Assembly (NCBI GenBank): GCA_946479335.1 | Contig: CAMLFP010000257.1 | Coordinates: 1 to 8,121 of the forward strand | Direction of reading: 5' to 3' | From: an uncultured Archangium sp. | GTDB taxonomy: Bacteria; Myxococcota; Myxococcia; Myxococcales; Myxococcaceae | Length of the DNA stretch: 8,121 bases | Part shown: piece by piece, positions 1 through 6,742 of the stretch | How the letters are laid out: each line of letters starts with the position of its first letter | Numbering within the stretch: position 1 is the first letter of the stretch | The notes under the pieces: model-generated | The model's input: the letters and a program-made list of their open reading frames with translations, nothing else | What the model was told of the DNA's origin: nothing | Database searches by the model: none | Translations under genes and position numbers: made by a program

Positions 1-603
1 CATCAGCGGGTGCTGCGGGCCGTCGGGGTGGAGGAACTCCGAGGCGATGAGCGTTTCCTTCATCAACGCTTCGAGCTTGTGCACGAAGCCGAGCTCCGCG
101 CCGGGAGGCTGCGCTGGAGCTGGCGCGTGCGCACGGCTGCACTCGTAGAGCAGCACCGCCGCGGCGTGGCTCAGGTTCATCGAGGGCTGCGCGTCGTCGG
201 TGTCGATGACCAGCACGTCGTGGCAGCGCGAGAGGTCGTCGTCTGACAGGCCGCGCCGCTCGCCGCCCAGCACCAGCGCCACCTTGCCGCGCGCGGAATG
301 TTCGCTGAGCTTCGCGACCGCCGCCTCGGGGCTCAGCGGGGTCTGCCGCCGCAGCTGGTCGCGCGAGGTCGAGCCGACGGCGTACACCACCCCGGCGAGC
401 GCCTCGTCGAGCGTCGGCACCACCACCATCGAGTCGAGGATGCCTTCGGAGTGCACGGCGATGCGATCCGCGGCGCGGAGATCATGGGTGCGCGGCTGCG
501 AGAGGATCAGCTCGTGGCACCCGAAGTTGGCCATCACGCGCGCGATCGACGCGAGATTCTCGGGGCTTCCGAGCTGATGGCAGATGACGACAGGCCTCAC
601 CAT
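1..603 (-). CDS. trmJ: TrmJ/SpoU-family tRNA 2'-O-methyltransferase, 3' end cut by window edge
   Basis: This is a SAM-dependent ribose 2'-O-methyltransferase of the SpoU/TrmH (SPOUT) class; the closest relatives I recognise are TrmJ enzymes, which methylate position 32 of tRNA in the cytoplasm. There are 201 visible codons, with no stop before the left edge. Three family motifs are visible: ENLASIARVMANFG (residues 15-28, motif 1), ALVLGGERRGL (109-119, motif 2, SAM-binding knot) and SMNLSHAAAVLLYE (141-154, motif 3). The region FVHKLEALMKETLIASEFLHP (173-193), split here as FVHKLEALMK then ETLIASEFLHP, resembles the C-terminal extension of TrmJ. The ATG at 603-601 is preferred over an in-frame ATG at 618-616 because it puts the motif-1 Asn at residue 16, as I recall for E. 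coli TrmJ. The gene is divergent from the lipoprotein gene at 665. Family assignment is firm; TrmJ rather than another SpoU enzyme is likely but not proven. Confidence 0.88.
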   Translation of the reverse strand, partial: MVRPVVICHQLGSPENLASIARVMANFGCHELILSQPRTHDLRAADRIAVHSEGILDSMVVVPTLDEALAGVVYAVGSTSRDQLRRQTPLSPEAAVAKLSEHSARGKVALVLGGERRGLSDDDLSRCHDVLVIDTDDAQPSMNLSHAAAVLLYECSRAHAPAPAQPPGAELGFVHKLEALMKETLIASEFLHPDGPQHPLM

Positions 604-664
604 TCGTGCAGACCGCATACTCGATCTGGCCGGAGCTGCGTTTCGCAGGTATGGTGAAAACGCC
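604..664. promoter_or_regulatory. Divergent intergenic region with candidate -10 elements on both strands
   Basis: This 61-bp gap must hold the promoters of both divergent genes. On the plus strand TATGGT (650-655) fits the TAnnnT -10 consensus and begins 15 nt before the GTG at 665. A weak -35 match, CTGGCC (626-631), lies 18 bp upstream of it. On the minus strand TATGCG (619-614) begins 16 nt before the methyltransferase ATG. Neither gene has a Shine-Dalgarno at normal spacing, so transcription would start within about 4 nt of each start codon. The hexamers are seen directly; promoter function is inferred. Confidence 0.35.
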
Positions 665-1210
665 GTGGTTCGCCTCTCCCTGATCAGCCTCCTCGTTCTC
701 GCGTCTGCGTGTGGCGTCGGCGCCAATGCGTCTCGCGCCCCGTCGACCTCCCAGGCCCTCACGGGCACCGCCGAGTGGCTGGAATTCGAGTCGCCGCAGG
801 TTCGCGTGGAGCTCTTCCGCGACGTGGCGCGCACCTCGGCCTCGCAGGCCGGCAAGCACGGCGCGGTGCTCTTCCCCATCGACGTGAACGGCGAGTTCAT
901 CGCGGCGCCCGCGCTGGAGCTGAGCACCGACCTGCTGGGCTCGGCCGACGCGGGTGGCGCGTTCGACCTCCGCTTCCAGAGCGGTGGTGAGAGCTTCTCT
1001 GATGATCGCCGCGACGCCTTCCAGGGCCTCTCGGAGCGTGAAGCCGCGGAGCAGATCGCCCGCTCGCTGCTCTCGCTGTGGAACGTGCAGACCACCGGCG
1101 CGGTGAACGTGGTGCGCGCGCCCGGTGCGCCCTACGCCGCCGCGTGGATCGACGGCGAGCTCCGCCTGAACCCCGCGTTCGTCTACATGGCCGCGGCGCC
1201 TACGCGCTGA
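665..1210 (+). CDS. Hypothetical lipoprotein, 181 aa
   Basis: I do not recognise this protein family. The frame is open from an ATG at 584, but that start would overlap the methyltransferase gene and place 27 residues ahead of the signal peptide. The GTG at 665 gives a standard signal: MVR, a hydrophobic run (residues 4-14) and LASAC with Cys16. The -3 residue is Ala, so this lipobox is acceptable but not ideal. After a Ser/Thr/Ala-rich linker (about 20-36) comes a mixed soluble domain with likely beta strands at 38-50 and 67-80, an acidic stretch around 110-118, and a helix near 123-139. The C-terminal part (145-178) is rich in Ala and hydrophobic residues. No catalytic motif is evident. The protein is probably anchored in the inner or outer membrane facing the periplasm. 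It is followed by a 90-bp gap, so an operon with the next gene is uncertain. Confidence 0.75.
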   Translation: MVRLSLISLLVLASACGVGANASRAPSTSQALTGTAEWLEFESPQVRVELFRDVARTSASQAGKHGAVLFPIDVNGEFIAAPALELSTDLLGSADAGGAFDLRFQSGGESFSDDRRDAFQGLSEREAAEQIARSLLSLWNVQTTGAVNVVRAPGAPYAAAWIDGELRLNPAFVYMAAAPTR

Positions 1211-1235
1211 TCCGTATTTCTGCCGCGAACGGGTT

Positions 1236-1256
1236 CCCGCGAGGCCTCGGGTTTTT
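1236..1256 (+). terminator. Weak candidate intrinsic terminator after the lipoprotein gene
   Basis: CCCG (1236-1239) can pair with CGGG (1248-1251) around an 8-nt loop, and five T residues (1252-1256) follow directly. The 4-bp stem is short for an intrinsic terminator. The loop contains the palindrome AGGCCT, which would compete with the hairpin. The site lies 26 bp after the stop codon at 1208-1210, a suitable place. The structure is seen in the sequence; termination is inferred. Confidence 0.3.
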
Positions 1257-1286
1257 CCCCCAGCACTTTCGTGACGGGCGCCATGC

Positions 1287-1294
1287 GCTAGACG
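1287..1294 (+). promoter_or_regulatory. Candidate -10 element of the GH31 gene
   Basis: GCTAGACG contains a TA placed 12 nt before the ATG at 1301, where the -10 element of a leaderless transcript would lie. No Shine-Dalgarno is present; the bases just before the ATG read GACGCGCGGG. A TGACGGGCGC block starts 15 bp upstream (1272-1281), with the same spacing as upstream of the HTTM gene. No good -35 box is visible at 17 bp spacing, so promoter function is only a suggestion. Confidence 0.25.
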
Positions 1295-1300
1295 CGCGGG

Positions 1301-3730
1301 ATGCGCTTCATCACGCTCTCGTGCGTCGTCTTGTTGTTCGGGTGCCCGGCCGCGCCGCCGCCCAACGAGTTCTCGCTCACCTCCCCGCAGGCGCGCGTCG
1401 ACGTGGTGGTGAAGCCCTTCTCGTTCGTGGTGCGCGGCGCTGATGGCGCGCCGGTGCTGACCTCCAGCGGGACACCGCGGGCCACCATCGACACGCCGAC
1501 CTCCGTGGCGCAGATCGTCCCCGGGTGGGACGACTACCGCGCGGGAGAAGCCCCGTGGACGTCAGCGGGCGACGCGAAGCTGGTCTCGTACTCCGCGACG
1601 GAGGCGGTGCTCGAGTTCCCCCTCGGCGACGGCACCACGCGGCTGACGCTCAAGCTCGACGGCGGCCGCGTGCGCGTGGAGAACACCGTCACCACCGGCG
1701 CGACGCGCTTCAACAAGTCGGCGCTGGCCTTCGCGCTGCCGGCCGACGAGCACTTCTTCGGCCTCGGCGAGCGCTTCGCGTCGTTCGACCACCGCGGCTT
1801 CTCGCTCTATTCGTGGGCCGAGGAAGGCGCGCTGGGTGGCGGCGAGAACGTGCCGCCGGGGCCCGAGAACCCGTACCCGAACGGCCCGTCGATGACGTAC
1901 TTCCCGGTGCCCTTCTTCCTCTCGTCGAACGGCTACGGGCTGCACGTCGACACCACGTACCGCAGCGAGCTGCACCTCGGCAGCGAAGACCCGGCGGTGT
2001 GGCGCGCGGCGGTGAACGCGTTGACGGTGAACCTCACGGTCTACGTCTCGCCGGAACCGGTGAAGGTGCTCGACGCGTTCACCACCGACACCGGGCGGCC
2101 CCTCATCCCCGCGCCGTGGGTGTTCGGCCCGCGTCGCCGCATCGGCCGCGGAGACCTGGTCGACGGCGGCCTCGAGTACGAGGTGATGCGCGCGAAGCAC
2201 CTCCCGCTCACCGGCATGGACGACGCGGTGCACTTCCTCCCTGCGGAGAGCCAGCTTGGCATCGAGAGCGACCTCCAGGCGTGGACCAGCCGCGCGCACC
2301 AGCTCGGCTACAAGGTAATGGCGTACAACAACCCGTACCTCGCGACGAAGCACCCGAACTCGGTGAACGACTTCAACGTCGGCGTCGACGGCGGCTTCTT
2401 CGTGAAGGACCCGGGCGGTGTGCCGGTGACGAACTTCCTCATCTCCGGCGCGCCGCTGGAGATCACGATGATCGACTTCACGAAGCCCGCGGCGGCGGCG
2501 TGGTACCGGTCGCTGCTCCAGCGCACCATCGACCTCGGCTACGACGGGTGGATGCACGACTTCGGCGAGTACGTGCCGCGCAACGGGCGCTTCTTCGACG
2601 GGCGCCGCGGCGATGAAGTGCACAACGAATACCCGAAGCTCTCGGCGCAGCAGGCGCGTGAGGTGCTGCAGGCCGCGCTCCCCGATGATCACCTCTTCTT
2701 CGTGCGCGCCGGGTACACCGGCAGTCAGGCCTTCGTGCCCGCGGTGTGGGGCGGCGACGCGGAGACCAGCTTCGACGAGACGCAGGGCATCCCCAGCACC
2801 ATCCGCAGCGGGCTGAACCTCTCGATGTCGGGCGTGCCGTACTGGGGCAGCGACGGCACCGGCTTCAAGTGCCTCGGCGACTCCCCGCGCGACAAGGAGG
2901 TCTACGTGCGCTGGCTCGAGCTGATGGCCGTCTCGCCCATCATGATGGACCAGAACGCCTGCTCGAACCCGGTGAACGGCGCGCAGACGAAGTGGAAGCT
3001 CTGGAGCGACGAGGAGACGCAGGATCTCTGGCGCCAGTACGCGGGCCTCCACACGCGGCTGCAGCCGTACTTCATGACGCTGGCGCGCGAGGCGCACGCG
3101 TCGGGCCTGCCGTTGATGCGCCCGCCGTTCCTCTTCTTCCCGAAGCGCAGCGAGACGTGGGCGCTCGAAGACGCGTTCTTCCTCGGGCCCGCGCTGTACA
3201 CCGCGCCCGTGCTGCGCCGCGGCGTCGTGCAGCGTGAGGTCTGGTTCCCGCCCGGCGCGCGCTACGTCGACTGGGACACGCGCGACGTCTTCGCGCCCGA
3301 CACCAGGTTCACGCTCGACGCGCCGCTCAACAAGCTGCCGCTCTACCTCGTGGAAAATCAGCTGGTGCCGATGCTCGACCCCGCGGTGCAGACGCTGGCA
3401 CCCGCGAGCGACCCGAGCGTGGTGACGGCGGCGTCGAAGGCCGACGTGATGGACGTGCGCGTCGCGATTGGCCCGGGCGGGAGCGCGTCGCTCACTCTGG
3501 TCGATGGCACGCAGCTGAGCGCGAGGTGGACCACCGACCAGGGCCACGCGAACTTCGTCGAGGAGACGACGCTGGACGGCTGCGAGAACTGCTTCGTCGG
3601 CGCCGACACCGAGGTGCACATTGCCGGCACGAAGACGGTGAGCTCCACGCTGCAGTTCGACGCGGTGGAGCTGAAGGCCTCCGGCGGCCCGGAGCGCCTC
3701 GTGCGCTGGCACGTCATTCGTCTTCCCTGA
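1301..3730 (+). CDS. Family GH31 alpha-glycosidase, predicted lipoprotein
   Basis: This is a retaining alpha-glycosidase of family GH31 with 809 residues, a usual length. The N-terminus MRFITLSCVVLLFGC has a clear lipobox (LFGC, Cys15), so the enzyme should be membrane-anchored outside the cytoplasm. The N-terminal beta-sandwich spans roughly 25-265 and includes HFFGLGERFASFDHRG (151-166). The (beta/alpha)8 barrel follows, about 270-600. WMHDFGEYVP (417-426) carries the expected nucleophile Asp420, and AVWGGDAETSFDE (481-493) carries the expected acid/base Asp486. C-terminal beta domains run from about 620 to 809. The motif style resembles YihQ, but I do not see the Gln-Asp-Trp and Arg/Trp residues that YihQ uses to bind sulfonate, so a sulfoquinovosidase role is not supported. 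The alpha-linked substrate is unknown. The ATG at 1301 is chosen because it directly precedes the signal peptide. The HTTM gene starts 28 bp downstream. Confidence 0.9.
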   Translation: MRFITLSCVVLLFGCPAAPPPNEFSLTSPQARVDVVVKPFSFVVRGADGAPVLTSSGTPRATIDTPTSVAQIVPGWDDYRAGEAPWTSAGDAKLVSYSATEAVLEFPLGDGTTRLTLKLDGGRVRVENTVTTGATRFNKSALAFALPADEHFFGLGERFASFDHRGFSLYSWAEEGALGGGENVPPGPENPYPNGPSMTYFPVPFFLSSNGYGLHVDTTYRSELHLGSEDPAVWRAAVNALTVNLTVYVSPEPVKVLDAFTTDTGRPLIPAPWVFGPRRRIGRGDLVDGGLEYEVMRAKHLPLTGMDDAVHFLPAESQLGIESDLQAWTSRAHQLGYKVMAYNNPYLATKHPNSVNDFNVGVDGGFFVKDPGGVPVTNFLISGAPLEITMIDFTKPAAAAWYRSLLQRTIDLGYDGWMHDFGEYVPRNGRFFDGRRGDEVHNEYPKLSAQQAREVLQAALPDDHLFFVRAGYTGSQAFVPAVWGGDAETSFDETQGIPSTIRSGLNLSMSGVPYWGSDGTGFKCLGDSPRDKEVYVRWLELMAVSPIMMDQNACSNPVNGAQTKWKLWSDEETQDLWRQYAGLHTRLQPYFMTLAREAHASGLPLMRPPFLFFPKRSETWALEDAFFLGPALYTAPVLRRGVVQREVWFPPGARYVDWDTRDVFAPDTRFTLDAPLNKLPLYLVENQLVPMLDPAVQTLAPASDPSVVTAASKADVMDVRVAIGPGGSASLTLVDGTQLSARWTTDQGHANFVEETTLDGCENCFVGADTEVHIAGTKTVSSTLQFDAVELKASGGPERLVRWHVIRLP

Positions 3731-3742
3731 CGGGCGCGCCGG

Positions 3743-3750
3743 GCTAAACC
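3743..3750 (+). promoter_or_regulatory. Candidate -10 element of the HTTM gene
   Basis: GCTAAACC lies in the 28-bp gap after the GH31 stop, with its TA 14 nt before the ATG at 3759. The gap has no Shine-Dalgarno; CCGCCCCGCC directly precedes the ATG. TGACGGGCGC (3728-3737, including the GH31 stop codon) begins 15 bp upstream, matching the arrangement before the GH31 gene. A promoter here would let the HTTM gene be transcribed separately. This is inferred from position and similarity only. Confidence 0.25.
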
Positions 3751-3758
3751 GCCCCGCC

Positions 3759-5447
3759 ATGGAGCGGTTCAAGAACTCCCTCTACGCGCGACAGGTCTTC
3801 TGGGGCTCACCGGTGACGTTCGGCGTGGCGCGGGTGCTGCTCGCGCTGCTGCTGCTGGTCGACGTGCTGCGCCGCTGGCCCGACCTCGACGTCTGGTACA
3901 CCAACGCCGGGCTGATGCCGAACCACACCATGCTGTGGGCGCCGCAGGCCAAGCTGGGCTTCTCCATCTTCTACGGCGTCAGCGAGCTGCACGAGGCGCG
4001 CTTCTTCGTCGGCCTCATCGTGCTGGTGTACCTGGCGCTGCTGCTCGGCTGGAAGACGAAGCTGATGCAGCTGCTGGCGCTCGCCGCGCAGCTCTCACTG
4101 AACTGTCGCATCCACTACCTCACCAACGGCGGAGACAACGCGCTCTCCGTGCTGCTGGTGTGGACGGCGTTCTTGCCGCTGGGTGAGTGGCTCTCCATCG
4201 ACTCGCTGCGGCGCGCGATGAAGCACTCGAAATTGAACGTCGACAAGAAGCACGTCGCCACGCTGGAGATCGACCCCGCGCACGCGGGCTTCGTTTCACC
4301 ACCCGCGCCGCGCTTCGAGTGGGCCGTGGGCGCGATGGCCGCGCAGCTCGCCGTCATCTACTTCTTCAATTACATCCACAAAGACACCGACGGCTGGCGC
4401 GAAGGCCGCGTGCTGCTCGATGTGCTGCATCAGAACCGCATCGCGACCGCGGCGGCCGAGTGGTTCCGCCCGCACCTCACCCCGACGATGTCGCTGGTGA
4501 TGACGCGCATGGCGCAGGCCACGGAGGCCACGCTGCCCATCCTCGTGTTGTGGCCCGCGGTGAAGGTGCGCCGCCTCGCCATCATCGCGGGCATCGGGCT
4601 GCACGTCGGCTTCGCGTTCTTCCTGAACCTCGGCATCTTCTCGTACGCGATGATGATGTTCTGGGTGTTCCTGATTCCGCACGAAGACATGGTGCGGATC
4701 CTCTCGCGGGTCTTCGGCAAGCGCGTGGAGCCCGAGGCGACGGTCGGCCCGGAGCTGGATCGCTGGTCGGCGCACGCGTGGCTGTGCCTGCAGCACCGCG
4801 CGGTGTCGGCGGTGCCCGCCTTCGCGCTGCGGCGAATCAAGGCGATCTCCGCGCGCTTCAAGCTCGAGAAGAACGAGCCGGAGCCCTTCTCGCCCGACAC
4901 GCCCGCGCGCACCGCGTGGCTGCGCTTCCGCGTGCACGTCAACCACACGCTCTTCGCCTTCATGGCGGTGGTGTTCCTCATCCAGACCTCGGCGCAGAAC
5001 CGCGCGGTGCCGCCGGCGCTCAAGATCGACCCGCCGTTCTGGGTCGTGTGGCCGGTGGAGTACCTCCACTTCTTCCAGGGCTGGGGGATGTTCGCGGTCT
5101 CGCCGCGCGACGACTCGACGGTGGTGGTGCGCGTGCAGACCGTCGATGGCCGCCTCGTCGACCCGCTCTCGGAGCGCGCCTCGCCGCGCTCGCCTCCGGG
5201 GATGAGCGCCATCCTCACCCGGCTCGATCACGACGAGTACTGGTGCGACTACCTCTCGCGCATCGCCAACGACCGCCCCTACGAGGCGCCGCTCAAGGAG
5301 TGGATCCTGCGCTACCCGCGGCGCACCGGCCGCCCGCAGGATCAGATCGTGTCGTTCGATGTGGTGCAGCTGACGCAGACCTCCCCCTGGTACGGCGAGA
5401 CGGTGCCCACGAATCAGAAGGAACGCGTGCTGATCCACTACCCGTGA
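3759..5447 (+). CDS. HTTM (VKG-carboxylase-like) domain integral membrane protein
   Basis: This 562-residue membrane protein carries an HTTM domain, related to the membrane part of vitamin K-dependent gamma-carboxylase; the role of most bacterial members is unknown. The family hallmark is seen at 117-148: RIHYLTNGGDNALS followed by VLLVWTAFLPLGEWLSID. A second typical block, GLHVGFAFFLNLGIFSY, lies at 280-296. Likely membrane segments are about 20-36, 81-97, 103-117, 127-143, 188-205, 255-270, 273-289, 292-307 and 395-411, with a possible further one at 426-440. A charged loop of roughly 45 residues (150-185) and another of about 85 (310-393) separate the groups. The last ~115 residues form a soluble tail with beta-like sequence (STVVVRVQTVDGRLVDP, 453-469). 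I cannot judge whether carboxylase catalytic residues are conserved. The ATG follows a candidate -10 element and has no Shine-Dalgarno. Confidence 0.85.
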   Translation: MERFKNSLYARQVFWGSPVTFGVARVLLALLLLVDVLRRWPDLDVWYTNAGLMPNHTMLWAPQAKLGFSIFYGVSELHEARFFVGLIVLVYLALLLGWKTKLMQLLALAAQLSLNCRIHYLTNGGDNALSVLLVWTAFLPLGEWLSIDSLRRAMKHSKLNVDKKHVATLEIDPAHAGFVSPPAPRFEWAVGAMAAQLAVIYFFNYIHKDTDGWREGRVLLDVLHQNRIATAAAEWFRPHLTPTMSLVMTRMAQATEATLPILVLWPAVKVRRLAIIAGIGLHVGFAFFLNLGIFSYAMMMFWVFLIPHEDMVRILSRVFGKRVEPEATVGPELDRWSAHAWLCLQHRAVSAVPAFALRRIKAISARFKLEKNEPEPFSPDTPARTAWLRFRVHVNHTLFAFMAVVFLIQTSAQNRAVPPALKIDPPFWVVWPVEYLHFFQGWGMFAVSPRDDSTVVVRVQTVDGRLVDPLSERASPRSPPGMSAILTRLDHDEYWCDYLSRIANDRPYEAPLKEWILRYPRRTGRPQDQIVSFDVVQLTQTSPWYGETVPTNQKERVLIHYP

Positions 5448-5450
5448 GGT

Positions 5451-5456
5451 GCTAGG
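5451..5456 (+). promoter_or_regulatory. Candidate -10 element of purC
   Basis: GCTAGG lies in the 18-bp gap between the HTTM stop and the purC ATG, with its TA 13 nt before the start codon. GAGGT (5446-5450) is the only Shine-Dalgarno-like run, but it ends 15 nt before the ATG, too far for normal initiation. A leaderless or near-leaderless purC transcript is therefore plausible. No convincing -35 box is visible; TGCTGA at 5428-5433 is at 17-bp spacing but is a poor match. Confidence 0.25.
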
Positions 5457-5465
5457 CGCGGCGCC

Positions 5466-6425
5466 ATGGCTGACCACCGCCTCAAGCTCCAGCAGCAGCT
5501 CCCCTTCACGCTCAACGACACCGACTTCCCCACGCTCGGCGTGAAGTACCGCGGCAAGGTGCGCGACACGTACGCGAAGGGAGATCGGCTGGTGCTCGTC
5601 ACCACCGACCGGCTCTCGGCGTTCGACCACATCCTCACCACGCTGCCGTTCAAGGGCGACCTGCTCAACACGCTCGCGCACTTCTGGTTCAAGAAGACCG
5701 AGCACATCGTGAAGAACCACGTGTTGGACATGCCCGACCCGTGCGTCATCGTCGGGCGCAAGGCGCAGCCCTTCAAAATCGAATTCGTGGTGCGCGCGCA
5801 CCTCACCGGCTCGCTGTGGCGCGACTACGAGGCGGGGAGAGACCCGTACGCACTGGCGCTCCCGGCCGGCATGAAGAAAGACCAGGCCTTCGAGAAGGCG
5901 CTGCTGACGCCGTCGACCAAGGCGCCCATCGGCGAGCACGACGAGCCGCTGTCGGAAGCCGCGGTGGTGCAGCGCGGGATCATCTCGGCGCGCGACTGGG
6001 CGCGGGCGCGTGAAGCAGCGCTGGCGCTCTTCGCGGAAGGCCAGCGTCAGGCGCGCGCACAGGGGCTCATCCTCGTCGACACCAAGTACGAGTTCGGCCT
6101 CATCGGCGACGAGCTGGTGGTCATCGACGAGCTGCACACGCCTGACTCGTCGCGCTTCTGGGTGGCCGAGGGCAGCGAGGCGCGCTTCGAGCGCGGTGAA
6201 GCGCAGCAGATGTTGGACAAAGAGAACCTCCGCCAGTGGCTCATCACGGAGCGGAACTTCTCGGGCCAGGGCACGCCGCCGGCCATCCCCGATGACGTGC
6301 GCGTGATGCTCGCGGAGAAGTACCTGACGGCGTTTCAGCGCATCACCGGCGCCGACTTCCCGCTGCACGTGGGCGACGTGCGCGAGCGGCTGACGAAGAA
6401 CCTCAAGGCCGCGGGGCTGCTGTGA
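5466..6425 (+). CDS. purC: Phosphoribosylaminoimidazole-succinocarboxamide synthase (SAICAR synthetase)
   Basis: PurC joins CAIR and L-aspartate using ATP to make SAICAR in cytoplasmic de novo purine synthesis. The protein has 319 residues, the longer form of the family; many bacterial enzymes are about 240. Visible motifs in order are YRGKVRDTY (28-36, nucleotide-binding loop), TTDRLSAFDHI (46-56), PFKIEFVVRAHLTGS (102-116, first family signature), LVDTKYEFG (203-211, second signature) and VIDELHTPDSSRFW (219-232, substrate and metal binding). No key motif is missing, so the enzyme should be active. The ATG at 5466 gives the expected N-terminus and lies 18 bp after the HTTM stop. The stop overlaps the GTG of the next gene by 4 bp. 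Other purine genes are not in view, so here purC travels with unrelated membrane-protein genes. Confidence 0.97.
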   Translation: MADHRLKLQQQLPFTLNDTDFPTLGVKYRGKVRDTYAKGDRLVLVTTDRLSAFDHILTTLPFKGDLLNTLAHFWFKKTEHIVKNHVLDMPDPCVIVGRKAQPFKIEFVVRAHLTGSLWRDYEAGRDPYALALPAGMKKDQAFEKALLTPSTKAPIGEHDEPLSEAAVVQRGIISARDWARAREAALALFAEGQRQARAQGLILVDTKYEFGLIGDELVVIDELHTPDSSRFWVAEGSEARFERGEAQQMLDKENLRQWLITERNFSGQGTPPAIPDDVRVMLAEKYLTAFQRITGADFPLHVGDVRERLTKNLKAAGLL

Positions 6426-6742
6426 GCTTCAAGGAGGCGCCGCCGCTCCAGCGCGCGCTGGTGGTGATGAACGCGCTCGCGGTGCTGCCCGCCGCGTGGC
6501 TGGGGCTCTTCCTCGCGACGTACCTGCAGCAGTGGCCCAGCCACACGCTGTGGCGAACGCTGCTCCACGCGTCGCCGGTGCTCCTGGTGCCGTCGCTCTT
6601 CATCTTCCTCACGTGGGCGTCGCTGAAGCGGCGCGCGAAGTGGTTCCACTCGCTGGTCGCGGTGCTGATGCTGCCGGCGATTCCCTTCGGCACGGTCTAC
6701 GGAGCCATCGCGCTCAAGGTGTACTGGGGCCAGCGCTCGTGA
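6422..6742 (+). CDS. Small three-helix membrane protein of unknown function
   Basis: I do not recognise this 106-residue protein. It has three likely membrane segments: about 14-34 (VVMNALAVLPAAWLGLFLAT), 49-66 (HASPVLLVPSLFIFLTWA) and 75-99 (FHSLVAVLMLPAIPFGTVY then GAIAL). KRRAK between the second and third segments would favour that loop being cytoplasmic. The N-terminus MSFKEAPPLQR is short and polar, and the protein ends shortly after the third helix. The GTG start at 6422 overlaps the purC TGA in GTGA, and the stop overlaps the next GTG in the same way, which indicates translational coupling to both neighbours. An AAGGAG run at 6431-6436 lies inside the gene and has no start codon at suitable spacing after it. 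A helper for the following membrane protein is possible, from gene order alone. Confidence 0.75.
   Translation: MSFKEAPPLQRALVVMNALAVLPAAWLGLFLATYLQQWPSHTLWRTLLHASPVLLVPSLFIFLTWASLKRRAKWFHSLVAVLMLPAIPFGTVYGAIALKVYWGQRS

Noticed and set aside
10..657. Plus-strand frames over the left-edge gene
   Set aside because: The minus strand here carries all three SpoU methyltransferase motifs; the plus-strand frames are shadows.
584..664. ATG at 584 as the start of the lipoprotein gene
   Set aside because: It would overlap the divergent methyltransferase gene and put 27 residues before the signal peptide. The GTG at 665 sits directly at the signal peptide.
3733..3740. GGCGCGCC palindrome between the GH31 and HTTM genes as an operator
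   Set aside because: Such GC-only palindromes are expected by chance in this composition (another occurs at 8073-8080), so there is no specific evidence of a binding site.
1562..3772. A 736-codon open frame on the minus strand opposite the GH31 gene
   Set aside because: It is rich in Arg, His, Ala and Val with no recognisable motif. This is typical of the antisense frame of a GC-rich gene, and the plus strand has clear GH31 catalytic motifs.
4187..5455. A 422-codon plus-strand frame overlapping the HTTM gene
   Set aside because: Its Arg/Ala/Gly/His-rich product lacks motifs, while the HTTM frame has family motifs and membrane segments over the same DNA.
4296..6368. A 690-codon open frame on the minus strand across the HTTM gene and purC
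   Set aside because: It lies opposite two confidently identified genes and has low-complexity Arg/Glu/His-rich composition, so it is a GC-driven shadow.
6431..6436. AAGGAG as a Shine-Dalgarno
   Set aside because: It encodes Lys-Glu near the start of the three-helix protein, and no start codon lies 5-9 nt downstream. Initiation at the overlapping GTG fits better.
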